A DNA stretch of 64,000 nt. Origin: Anaerolineales bacterium (lineage in GTDB: Bacteria; Chloroflexota; Anaerolineae; Anaerolineales; UBA4823). The notes below the pieces were generated by a model. The model searched no databases and was not told the DNA's origin. It saw only the letters and a list, made by a program, of their open reading frames with translations. The first letter of the stretch is position 1, and the number at the start of each line of letters is the position of its first letter. The stretch covers positions 8,714-72,713 of the forward strand of contig JAFGBV010000227.1 in assembly GCA_016932955.1 (NCBI GenBank), given 5' to 3'. This document shows positions 1 to 7,573 of the stretch, piece after piece. The position numbers and the translations under genes are program-made.

Positions 1-1176
1 CTCGGCTTTGAAGGCCTGCCATTCGGCTTTTTTCTCTGCGCAGGCCGCCAGCCATTCTTGGTGGTCCGGTTTGCCTGCCCCAAGGATTCCGTTCAATCTC
101 ACCAGCGTCCGGCGCACGTCACCAACCAGGGCCAGGGTGCGGGCGTAATGCGTGGCATCGTCCACGTCGGCATTGATGTTGATTACCCGCTTCACGTTGG
201 GGTAGCCGGTGCGCGAACAATCCGACTGGCAAACCGCCCGTGTCCCGACTGCGATCAACAGGTCGGCGTTCTCCATCGCATAGTTGCCGGGCAGCGAGCC
301 CTTCGAGCCGCCGACGGTCATGTTCTGCGGATGAGAATAGGGAATGCAGCCGCTGGCGATCGGGGTGTGGACCAGAACCCCACCGGAACGCTCAATCAGC
401 GTCACCAGCTCCAAGCCAGCCATCCTCCCGCCGCCCCCGACCTTAATGATAATCCGCTCCGCCTCTCTGATCCATTGCGCTGCCCGGGCGTAATCGCCCT
501 CCGCCGCGCCGATGGAGATTGGATGCACCTCGGGCAACTCATCCAGGTTGAAGCCTGGCAACCAGGCTGCCTGGGTGTTCATCGGCAGCAACAAGTAGAA
601 CGGTCCGGCACGGTAAGGATGGTCAACCGTCGCTGCGCCGCGTTGCAGGGCGGTAGCGAGCGAAAGCGGGGTATGCAGGCTGTAGGCGCGGCCCATCCTG
701 GCTGCCATTTGCAGGAACAGGCCTTGTTCGTGCTTCGGAATCTGCTGCATGTTGAAGCCCTCGTCCTCGGTCGTTTCGTCGCCGAAGAGGTACCAGACGC
801 CGATGCCGTCCGAAGCGGGGACCAGGGAGGCAGCCAGGGCATGTAATGCCCCTGGCCCAATGGAGGTCACCACGGCAGCCTTCTCGCCCGTGACCCAGCG
901 CAGGGCGGCGGCGGCATGGGAGGCCTCGATCTCGCTGCGCACCCCAAAGGCACGCAGTTGGCCAGCCTCCTGGTAGAGGCGCAGCACCTCACCCAGCTCC
1001 GTTGAGCCGTGACCAAAGACAGTGAAATACGTGCGCACGCCCTGGCGCAGCAAGCCCAGCACCAGCGCCTCGGAGAGGGTCAGGTCAAGCCGGCCGGGCA
1101 ACGCACCCGCAGCCAAGGAGGCCGCGTGTTCCGCCCGTTGGCGGGTCAATTCTTCATTGGCGGGTTTCGTATTCAT
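1..1176 (-). CDS. Thiamine-pyrophosphate-dependent enzyme, IolD/acetolactate synthase-like (partial)
   Basis: The reading frame opens at an ATG at 1176, with GAGG five bases upstream, and stays open for 392 codons to the window edge, so the C-terminal part is missing. The N-terminus reads like the TPP-enzyme N-terminal domain: a segment YFTVFGHGSTELG resembles the FGHGN region of the inositol-degradation hydrolase IolD, followed by a conserved Glu (RSEIEASHAAAA) and TSIGPGA, typical of the acetolactate-synthase superfamily. Such enzymes use TPP to cleave or ligate 2-oxo acids or diketones. The substrate cannot be told from this half; the TPP-binding GDG...N motif lies outside the window. It lies downstream of the IclR gene on the same strand, separated by a terminator, so it may be an IclR target. 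Confidence 0.8.
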   Translation of the reverse strand, partial: MNTKPANEELTRQRAEHAASLAAGALPGRLDLTLSEALVLGLLRQGVRTYFTVFGHGSTELGEVLRLYQEAGQLRAFGVRSEIEASHAAAALRWVTGEKAAVVTSIGPGALHALAASLVPASDGIGVWYLFGDETTEDEGFNMQQIPKHEQGLFLQMAARMGRAYSLHTPLSLATALQRGAATVDHPYRAGPFYLLLPMNTQAAWLPGFNLDELPEVHPISIGAAEGDYARAAQWIREAERIIIKVGGGGRMAGLELVTLIERSGGVLVHTPIASGCIPYSHPQNMTVGGSKGSLPGNYAMENADLLIAVGTRAVCQSDCSRTGYPNVKRVININADVDDATHYARTLALVGDVRRTLVRLNGILGAGKPDHQEWLAACAEKKAEWQAFKAE

Positions 1177-1195
1177 TGAACCTCACATTGTTGCG

Positions 1196-1207
1196 TATTG
1201 TACAATA
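1196..1207. promoter_or_regulatory. Perfect 12-bp palindrome upstream of the TPP enzyme (candidate IclR operator)
   Basis: TATTGTACAATA is a perfect palindrome 20 bp upstream of the TPP-enzyme start. A related ATATTG-containing sequence lies inside the promoter of the adjacent iclR-type gene (2010-2038). Shared ATTGT half sites suggest one regulator for both, but binding is inferred. Confidence 0.4.
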
Positions 1208-1229
1208 TGGTTGCGCTATCATTCCAACA

Positions 1230-1260
1230 AAAGCGCCTGCAAGTGAATCGCAGGCGCTTT
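1230..1260 (-). terminator. Rho-independent terminator after the IclR gene
   Basis: An 11-bp perfect stem (1230-1240 with 1250-1260) with a 9-nt loop begins directly after the stop codon of the regulator. On the minus strand the stem ends in TTTTGTT. Confidence 0.8.
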
Positions 1261-2001
1261 CTAGCGGGTGAAGGTCATGCGCTCCGAGAGCGCCTTCCCG
1301 ATCTCAACCACGGTGGCAGCCAGCGCGGGCAGCCGCTCGGGTGTGAGCCGCGTGGCCGGGCCGGAGATGCCGATGGAGCCGACTACCTTACCGCGGTAGT
1401 CAAAGACTGCCACGGCAACGCAGCGCACGCCGGGGTCAAATTCCTCGTCGTCTACGGCATAACCCTGGCGGCGGACCTCGTCCAGATGGCGGTGCAGGGC
1501 CTCAGGGTCGGTGATGGTACGGGGCGTGAAGGATTCCAGGCGGTCGGGCAGATCCAGGCCGCCGAAGGCGAGCAGCGCCTTCCCAAGGGCAGTGCAGTGC
1601 AGGGGGTTCATCGTCCCCACCGCAGCGTTCACTCGCAGCGTAGCTGGCGACTCGACCTGGTCAATGTACAGAACCTTGTCCTGCGCCGGAACGGCCAGGT
1701 GGGCGCATTCACCGGTGACTTCCATCAACTGGCGCAGATAGGGTTTGGCTGCCTCGCGCAACGGCAGGCGGGCCAGCACGCTGCGGCTGAGACTGACCAC
1801 TTGTGGGCCGAGATGGAAGCGCCGGGTGACCTGGTCCTTTTCAGCATAGCCGTAACGCGTTAGCGTGGCGACCAACCGGGAGGCGCTGCCCTTGTCCACG
1901 CCGAGGGTCTCAGCCAGTTCAGTGATGCTAGCGCCACCCTGGGCCTGGCCGAGCAGGTCGAGGATCTTCAGTCCACGCGCCAGGGATTGGATCTCGCTCA
2001 T
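1261..2001 (-). CDS. IclR-family transcriptional regulator
   Basis: This 246-residue protein has the IclR layout. An N-terminal winged helix-turn-helix (about residues 5-70, SITELAETLGVDKGSASRLVATL) is followed by a ligand-binding GAF-like domain with family signatures, including HCTALGKALLA and a C-terminal VGSIGISGPATRLT segment. IclR proteins usually repress or activate catabolic operons in response to small acids. The neighbouring TPP enzyme downstream is the likely target. The ATG at 2001 has no Shine-Dalgarno sequence and sits about two bases from the predicted transcription start, so the message may be leaderless. Confidence 0.93.
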   Translation of the reverse strand: MSEIQSLARGLKILDLLGQAQGGASITELAETLGVDKGSASRLVATLTRYGYAEKDQVTRRFHLGPQVVSLSRSVLARLPLREAAKPYLRQLMEVTGECAHLAVPAQDKVLYIDQVESPATLRVNAAVGTMNPLHCTALGKALLAFGGLDLPDRLESFTPRTITDPEALHRHLDEVRRQGYAVDDEEFDPGVRCVAVAVFDYRGKVVGSIGISGPATRLTPERLPALAATVVEIGKALSERMTFTR

Positions 2002-2009
2002 CGTTGCTG

Positions 2010-2038
2010 ATTATACAACAATATTGCATTATTCACAA
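2010..2038 (-). promoter_or_regulatory. Sigma-70-type promoter of the IclR gene
   Basis: On the minus strand a TTGTGA box (2033-2038) and a perfect TATAAT box (2010-2015) are 17 bp apart. The spacer contains the palindrome CAATATTG (2019-2026), a possible autoregulatory site. The expected start point is about 2003, almost at the ATG. Confidence 0.7.
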
Positions 2039-2071
2039 CAACCAGTTCCAGGGGTGGGCGAAAAGGTTGTC

Positions 2072-2117
2072 AGGGGGTTGTGTGCGAACGGCATCCACCG
2101 CTTGTACACAACCCCCT
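2072..2117 (-). terminator. Hairpin, probable terminator of the downstream SDR gene
   Basis: A perfect 12-bp inverted repeat (2072-2083 with 2106-2117) lies just past the SDR stop codon. It has a 22-nt loop and only a weak T-rich tail, so termination is probable rather than certain. Confidence 0.5.
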
Positions 2118-2125
2118 AACGAAGA

Positions 2126-3181
2126 TCAAATGTGGATCGTTTCCGGCTGACCGCCATCCACGTTAATATTCTGCCCGGTGATCCACCGGCTTTCGTCTGT
2201 GGCGAGGAAGATCACGACCGGCGCAATATCACCCGCGGGATCCCCCACTCTGCCCATCGAGTTATGGGACATCATATCCTTCACCCACTCGGAATACTCG
2301 GGGGCCAGCTTATATAGGATGGTATCCGTGATGGCAACCGGGCTGATGGTGTTGACGCGAATGCCATCCTCGCCCCATTCGCGGGCAACAACCATGGAGA
2401 GGGCGCGGATTGCCCCTTTATCGGCAGCATAGGAGGCATATAGCTCCAAACCTACCTGGTACATCCCAGAGGTGAAATTAATGATCGACGAAGACTTGCC
2501 CTTCAGGTAGGGGTAGCATAATTTCATCAGGTGCCAGTGGGCATAGACGCCGGTGTGGAGCGCGGTATCCAGCATGCTGATATCCTGGTCCAGGAAAGGC
2601 ATGCGATCTGCTTCGAAATTGGCATTATTGATGAGCACGTCCACCGTCCCAAAGCGCTCAACCGTTCTTTCAACCAAATTTTTCAGGTCCTCATACTTTG
2701 AGACATCGCAGGCCAATGCGAGCACATCCGCGCCCTCCTGTTTGCATAATTCGGCGGTTTCGGCTAACTTTTCTACTCTGCGGGCACAGATCGCCATTTT
2801 AGCGCCCTCGCGCGCCAAGCAAATGGCAAGCTGCTTGCCAAGGCCTGCGCTTGCGCCGGTGAGCAAGACCACCTTCCCATCCAGCCTTTTCATGGGATTT
2901 AACTTTGGCTCGGCCAGCGGCATGATCCCTTTCTTCGCTGGCGGCTCAGCAGGCGCAGCCTCGTGCTCTGGGAGGGCTTGCAGCTTGGCGTCTATTTCTG
3001 CCAGTTTCTCCTTTGGAATTTCCGCCTGGGGAAGACCGGCAATAAACTTGAGGGTCATGCCAAATCCCATCTTCAAGCGCTTATCTTTTGAGATTCCTGG
3101 TAAACACTCCTCCAGAACTGCTGCAGCCTGGGGATTTTTCATCAGGTCACCCAATTTTGAGTTTATCGAAAACTTAGCCAT
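2126..3181 (-). CDS. Short-chain dehydrogenase/reductase with N-terminal helical extension
   Basis: I start the gene at 3181 because GAGAGGAGAT precedes that ATG; a longer frame to 3364 would run over the preceding gene. The 351-residue product has two parts. Residues 1-70 form a small domain (LGDLMKNPQAAAVLEECLPG, then a GMTLKFIAGLPQ segment) of a kind I recall as an accessory domain on unrelated bacterial enzymes. Residues 103-351 are a classical SDR with TGASAGLG at 108-115 for the nucleotide, Ser238 and the YAADK (Tyr251, Lys255) catalytic residues. The usual NNAG is NNAN here. Substrate unknown. It follows the lasso cluster by about 85 bp on the same strand, but nothing ties it to that pathway. 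Confidence 0.9.
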   Translation of the reverse strand: MAKFSINSKLGDLMKNPQAAAVLEECLPGISKDKRLKMGFGMTLKFIAGLPQAEIPKEKLAEIDAKLQALPEHEAAPAEPPAKKGIMPLAEPKLNPMKRLDGKVVLLTGASAGLGKQLAICLAREGAKMAICARRVEKLAETAELCKQEGADVLALACDVSKYEDLKNLVERTVERFGTVDVLINNANFEADRMPFLDQDISMLDTALHTGVYAHWHLMKLCYPYLKGKSSSIINFTSGMYQVGLELYASYAADKGAIRALSMVVAREWGEDGIRVNTISPVAITDTILYKLAPEYSEWVKDMMSHNSMGRVGDPAGDIAPVVIFLATDESRWITGQNINVDGGQPETIHI

Positions 3182-3267
3182 GCCAGTATCTCCTCTCGTC
3201 AGGATAGGATATAGATCAACACAATCATCGTGATCAAAGATTAGCCTGGCAGCCAGTATGTCTGGGA

Positions 3268-4488
3268 TTACCTCCGCGGCAGGTGATAGCGTCGCAGCCA
3301 GAGAAAGGGGCGCAAAACAAGATACAGGGGGAACAGCCAATCTGGCAGCGACAAATCTACCCAATCATTCTCAACAACCCACAACTGGCTGATTTCTGCA
3401 ATTTTGAAACGCCAGGAGGCTTTCAACCCACTGCGGTAGCGCAGTGCATGCCAGCGGCGGAAATGCCCCTGCCCCTCGCCAAAGCCCTGCTGTAAAAGGG
3501 AGATTTTCATCGCATGCTGTGCCAGGCGCTGAACAGGGCGCTCTTCGATCAAGGATGCCAGGGGGTCAGGAACAGGTATGCCGAACAAATCTTGTACCAA
3601 CAGCAATGCCTGCCCCAGCGGGCGCAGCAGATCCAGAGCAGCCATTTGCTCTTGCACAGCCAGCCAGTCGGGGCCAGGAGATTTGCGCAGAAACATGGCG
3701 ATATCAGCCAGCCACTTGAATTGTTCCCAGCCATGCCGCGCCCCATGCACGATCAGATAGCAGAAAAGATCCTGCTCCGCCAGGCTGGTCAATGCTGAAT
3801 TGGGCAAGGGTTGGGCACGTTCCAGGAATTGCCGTGTGGCAGATTGGGGGAAGAGCTCAGCTGTGGTGAGCGTCCAATGGATTTCGATATGGACACCCCG
3901 TTTCGGATGCGTATAATTCACGTGGTGCCGGATGCGGCGGTAAACGCGCCACTGCAAGGGGGTGATCCGAACCGGGGGGGAGACGCGCCGGTAACCGGCC
4001 TGCTGCAAGAGCGATTCGGCTTCGGCAAGCCGCGCTTCATCCAATAGCAGATCAAGGTCAGTGGTGACTCGCATGCCCATCTCACCATAAAGCAGTTGTG
4101 AAAGCGGTGGGCCTTTGAGCACGCAAAGAATGATGCCAGCCGGGGAAAGGATGGTGCTGATCGTATTCAACTCACCCATCAAACCCAAGACAGACTGGCG
4201 GTTTTGTTCGGCATGCGCTTTCAGAATATCCAGGGCTTCCGGGGAAACAAGATCAGCGGCGTGGCGCTGCAAGTTGGCATGCAGCAGCGGGGCAAGGTGG
4301 TGGCGGTCGGCTAATTCGAGCAGCAGGCTCCAATCAGGATGAGCCTGGCACAAGCCACGCAGCCGAACGATCTCATCGTCTTGAAGAGGGAAGAGGGCAG
4401 CGGCAAGCAGCAGGCGATGCTCAGGGGAAAGCTGCGCCATCCCAGCCAAGCTCGTATGCCCTCGCCCAGCCGCTGTTTTAGGGCTCAT
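3268..4488 (-). CDS. Lasso-cluster nucleotidyltransferase family protein
   Basis: This 406-residue protein belongs to the uncharacterised nucleotidyltransferase family seen in paeninodin-type lasso clusters. KG at 125-126, an LYG segment and the acidic DLDLL motif (144-148) form the NTase core, and IEIHW supplies a likely third acid. Family knowledge suggests transfer of a nucleotide or phosphate-linked group; its role in lasso peptide tailoring is not settled. The start at 4488 overlaps the end of the PqqD gene by 11 bp, which suggests coupling; an alternative start is 4440. It is the last gene of the biosynthetic operon. Confidence 0.82.
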   Translation of the reverse strand: MSPKTAAGRGHTSLAGMAQLSPEHRLLLAAALFPLQDDEIVRLRGLCQAHPDWSLLLELADRHHLAPLLHANLQRHAADLVSPEALDILKAHAEQNRQSVLGLMGELNTISTILSPAGIILCVLKGPPLSQLLYGEMGMRVTTDLDLLLDEARLAEAESLLQQAGYRRVSPPVRITPLQWRVYRRIRHHVNYTHPKRGVHIEIHWTLTTAELFPQSATRQFLERAQPLPNSALTSLAEQDLFCYLIVHGARHGWEQFKWLADIAMFLRKSPGPDWLAVQEQMAALDLLRPLGQALLLVQDLFGIPVPDPLASLIEERPVQRLAQHAMKISLLQQGFGEGQGHFRRWHALRYRSGLKASWRFKIAEISQLWVVENDWVDLSLPDWLFPLYLVLRPFLWLRRYHLPRR

Positions 4489-4765
4489 GCTGAAACCGCA
4501 GCATTTTCTCGCCTTCCAGCTCCTGCAGGAAAGCCAGCACATCGGCTGTGATCTGCTCCAAAGAGCCATTAAATTCCCGGCTCAATTGCTGGCAGAGGTC
4601 ATCGACGCGGCGGGGCGTTTCCAGCAGCTCCCAAATGCGCCGTCCGATCTTATCCAGGGCAATGTAATTATCGGTAGCAGGGTTGAGGATGACAAGATCA
4701 TCGTCCACCTGGGTGGTCAATAACTCTTCCACGCGGGAAAGTACTGTGTGGCTTTCTATCGTCAT
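4478..4765 (-). CDS. PqqD-like RiPP recognition protein (lasso B1 type)
   Basis: At 95 residues this is the size and shape of PqqD proteins, with VDDDLVILNP, a central YIALDKIGRRIWELL segment and a C-terminal helix. PqqD-fold proteins bind the leader peptide of RiPP precursors and present it to modifying enzymes; in lasso pathways this is protein B1. Its position between a sulfotransferase and the nucleotidyltransferase, in a cluster with an Asn-synthetase-like cyclase and small precursors, supports that role. A GGAG-type ribosome site precedes the ATG. In many lasso clusters a transglutaminase-like peptidase (B2) is the next gene; it is absent here. Confidence 0.88.
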   Translation of the reverse strand: MTIESHTVLSRVEELLTTQVDDDLVILNPATDNYIALDKIGRRIWELLETPRRVDDLCQQLSREFNGSLEQITADVLAFLQELEGEKMLRFQHEP

Positions 4766-4804
4766 CGGGGTCTCCTCATGGCGTTGCGAAAATGCTAAAA
4801 CCTC

Positions 4805-5659
4805 TTATAGCGGTTGGTCATGCTCGTCCAGACAACCAAAACGGCGCATGGTTTTACCATGAAATGCAATCATGCGTTGAACAAGCTCGGGGGAAAGCTC
4901 TTCACGCCACGCTCCTGACTGACCGCGGCGGAAGAAGGGGCTGGCGGCTTTCAGCGGTCGTTCGCGAAAACCATTTTCTTGTTCCTGGCGCTGCAGCACG
5001 TCAAAACTAGAGAAGGCCACGGCTTTACGGATGCGCTCTGGGTCAACCGGCAAGCCGCAAAACTGCACCACCGCGCCAAAAATATCCTCTGGCTCGGCGA
5101 GCAAGTCTTCATAGCGCACCAGGTGAGAGGGCAGGCCAGACTCATCCAACCAGGACTGAACGTGCCCGCTCCAATCACGCATCGGCTGGCGTAGCTGATC
5201 GGTCAGGCCTCCCAGGGCACGGGCGAGGGCGTGGGTTGGATCGCACATCTTCTCAACTGCGTCGCTGAGGCTGAGACCAAAGTGATTGGCAAAGGAGGCA
5301 ACCACATCCAGGGGATTGCGCAAGATATACACCACTCCCGCGCTGATATCTGCCGGGAAGACGGAATCACCACTGGCAGTGCACCTCCAGGCATCATGAA
5401 CTTTAATATACAGCGGCTGCGGATTCTCATGCACCATGCAGCGATAAACGCCCGGGCGCAACTGCTCGATCATTTCGTCGGTCAGCGCAGAGGCCTCTAT
5501 CCCAACCCATTCATCGAACCACATGCGGGCACTGGCAATCGGACCGCCATCCAGTTTATTGACATCAGCAGGTGCATCACCATCGTGCAGGTAATTGGTC
5601 AGCAGCGTACGCAACCAGGTGTTTCCAGATTTAGGGTAAGAGGCGAGCCAGGTGATCAT
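4805..5659 (-). CDS. PAPS-dependent sulfotransferase, probable lasso-peptide tailoring enzyme
   Basis: The 284-residue product carries the two hallmark PAPS sites: YPKSGNTW at residues 8-15 (5'-phosphosulfate loop) and RNPLDVVAS at 114-122 (3'-phosphate site). Such enzymes transfer sulfate from PAPS to a hydroxyl or amine. In this operon (between the kinase-like genes and PqqD, 20 and 39 bp away) the most likely acceptor is a Tyr, Ser or Thr of one of the four precursor peptides, for example the tyrosine near the end of precursor 1. The target is inferred. Sulfotransferases are known in some lasso clusters but are a minority. Confidence 0.85.
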   Translation of the reverse strand: MITWLASYPKSGNTWLRTLLTNYLHDGDAPADVNKLDGGPIASARMWFDEWVGIEASALTDEMIEQLRPGVYRCMVHENPQPLYIKVHDAWRCTASGDSVFPADISAGVVYILRNPLDVVASFANHFGLSLSDAVEKMCDPTHALARALGGLTDQLRQPMRDWSGHVQSWLDESGLPSHLVRYEDLLAEPEDIFGAVVQFCGLPVDPERIRKAVAFSSFDVLQRQEQENGFRERPLKAASPFFRRGQSGAWREELSPELVQRMIAFHGKTMRRFGCLDEHDQPL

Positions 5660-5679
5660 GTCTTAGGCAATCAGCGGTA

Positions 5680-6627
5680 TTAACTGGCTGTGGATAGGAT
5701 CTGGTCAACCAGGAAGTCCACGGTCCAGCGGTTTGCAGGGCGGAGGATGCGGTAAATTGCAGTTTGATCAGTAATAGCAGAGAAGGTGCGAAAAAGCCCC
5801 GGGTGTTCCTGCGGCAGCATCGGACCATAGACACACTGCTGCAGGGCAGCGAATTTGTCGGCGCCGGATAATTCAAACAGGCTGGGCACATCGAGGCCTA
5901 TCTGATCTTGCAATTGGAGCAGGTAGATGGCTCTCAACTGCGCAGGGTGCTGCGCCATGGCATCTCCGGCAGGAATGGCGGCTTTCATGCGCCGCCAGGG
6001 GTAGCGCGGGGCCTGAGAGATATCCTGCCCCAGACCCTGGGCGGCATCTTCGCAGAGATGCAGTTGCGGAATGCCAGGCAGGGCGATCACCCGACCGGCG
6101 GGATCCAGTTGCAGGGCAGTGATGTCATCGGCGAGCATAGCACAGCCGCGTTCGAGCAGGGCCGCAAGGGTGGTGGATTTTCCTGCGCCTGATTCGCCCG
6201 AGACGATGACCGCAGAGGCAGCAGCAGGAGCGTCGCGCGGGGCAGGCAAAACAGCGGCATTGCCGTGGACGACGAGCATGCCACGCTGGCGCAAGAGGGC
6301 AGCCAGAACGGAATCGAGGAAGTAAAAGGCCAGCATCACATCCTCGGCTGCCGGGTTACGCTGCACGGTCACCTGACTCTCGCCCTGAACCAGGAAGCGC
6401 CCGGCGCGCGGACCGGCGCGCAGCAAGAAGGAGCCGACCGCGGCTTCCCAATTGCTCTCTTGAAGCAGGGGCGCGGCAAGATGGAATGGAACTGTTCCAT
6501 AGGAGACAATGACATCTGGCGCGGCCTGCGGACTGGCAGGCATTAACACCGGGCAGGGGAAGGGAGTCTGAATGGTCAGCCCGTAGGCAGTATAGGAGAA
6601 GGAGATGATCGGGCTGCTACTTTTCAT
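5680..6627 (-). CDS. HPr-kinase-like protein, lasso cluster (copy 1)
   Basis: This 315-residue protein is related to the C-terminal kinase domain of HPr kinase: an N-terminal domain (to about residue 110), His121, a Walker A loop GESGAGKS at 144-151 and an acidic LADD at 165-168. In the paeninodin pathway a homologous kinase phosphorylates the lasso precursor near its C-terminus. Its ATG overlaps the stop of the preceding kinase gene (TAATG), indicating translational coupling. Two kinase-like genes in one lasso operon is unusual. They differ substantially in sequence, so they may act on different precursors, or one may be non-catalytic. Confidence 0.83.
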   Translation of the reverse strand: MKSSSPIISFSYTAYGLTIQTPFPCPVLMPASPQAAPDVIVSYGTVPFHLAAPLLQESNWEAAVGSFLLRAGPRAGRFLVQGESQVTVQRNPAAEDVMLAFYFLDSVLAALLRQRGMLVVHGNAAVLPAPRDAPAAASAVIVSGESGAGKSTTLAALLERGCAMLADDITALQLDPAGRVIALPGIPQLHLCEDAAQGLGQDISQAPRYPWRRMKAAIPAGDAMAQHPAQLRAIYLLQLQDQIGLDVPSLFELSGADKFAALQQCVYGPMLPQEHPGLFRTFSAITDQTAIYRILRPANRWTVDFLVDQILSTAS

Positions 6628-7535
6628 TAATGTAAGGATGGGTTGCTATGGGCGACAACCAGATCGGCAAGTTGATCCACCGTCGACCGATCACGCGGGC
6701 GGGAGAGTTTATAAACAGGCACGCCCTTGCTGATGGCAGAAGCCAGGCGGAAATAAGCCCGGTGATCGACCAGGGCATCGGCAATGTGCGTGTTATAGGT
6801 CAGTTTTCCCAGCGCAGCAAATCGATCGGCGCCGGTGCTGGTCTCGATGGAAGTCTCATCACGATTGTAGACCCGCAACCAGAAGATGGCTGTGATGGGG
6901 CATGAGGGGGGATTTGGTTGTAGGATCTTCGCATCCGCATCTTGCGGGCTGTGATCGACCTGCTCTTCTGCAAGGCTGGCTGGCATCTGGCGAATCCAGG
7001 CAGGAAGGTGATCGCCCAGCCCTAACTGCTCGATCGCCGTAGACCACAGGCGCACGTCGCGCAGGGTGGGGAAGAGGGTTGGCAGGCTGCCTTCCAGACC
7101 AATCGCAGCCAGGTCATCTGCCAGGGGTATCCAGCCACGCTGGTATAGCGCCATGAGCAAGGTGGATTTCCCTGCCCCGGAATCACCGGCGAGGAGGATG
7201 GCGCCAGAATCATGCTGGGGCTTGTCCCTGGCGTCCGAGGGGAGGAGGGCGGCAGCATGCAGGGCAAGTAACCCGCGCTGGTAAAGCAAGGCTGCCAGGG
7301 GGGTCATTTGGAGAAAGCGGATGATCTCAGCGGCGGATGCATCCGCTCCTTGCGCCAGGGGTTGAATGGTGATCGCCTGCCCGGATTCAACCAGATAACG
7401 CGCCAGGGTAGGGATCTCCAGCAGAAAGCGCCCCGGAGCCGCCTGCCAGAGCACGCCGCGCGCAACAGCGCCCTCCAGCATGGATGGTACAGGGGCGAAC
7501 TGGATTGCTATATCCGGAAGCCAACTCGGGAGCAT
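6627..7535 (-). CDS. HPr-kinase-like protein, lasso cluster (copy 2)
   Basis: A second HPr-kinase-related protein of 302 residues if started at 7535. A longer frame to 7628 would overlap the cyclase gene and adds residues that do not resemble the family. It has GVLWQAAPGRFLLEIP, a strand pattern typical of these kinases, His93, Walker A GDSGAGKS (117-124) and LADD (138-141). Compared with copy 1 its N-terminus is about 25 residues shorter, so it may lack the first strand of the family. It sits directly between the cyclase and kinase copy 1. Likely role: phosphorylation of precursor or mature lasso peptides; acceptor unknown. Confidence 0.8.
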   Translation of the reverse strand: MLPSWLPDIAIQFAPVPSMLEGAVARGVLWQAAPGRFLLEIPTLARYLVESGQAITIQPLAQGADASAAEIIRFLQMTPLAALLYQRGLLALHAAALLPSDARDKPQHDSGAILLAGDSGAGKSTLLMALYQRGWIPLADDLAAIGLEGSLPTLFPTLRDVRLWSTAIEQLGLGDHLPAWIRQMPASLAEEQVDHSPQDADAKILQPNPPSCPITAIFWLRVYNRDETSIETSTGADRFAALGKLTYNTHIADALVDHRAYFRLASAISKGVPVYKLSRPRDRSTVDQLADLVVAHSNPSLH

Positions 7536-7573
7536 CGGTCTGATTTTACCAGATGCCGGGTCTATGGTAGCGC

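Noticed and set aside
58..846. Long plus-strand frame (262 codons)
   Set aside because: It is the antisense shadow of the TPP-enzyme gene and has no family motif.
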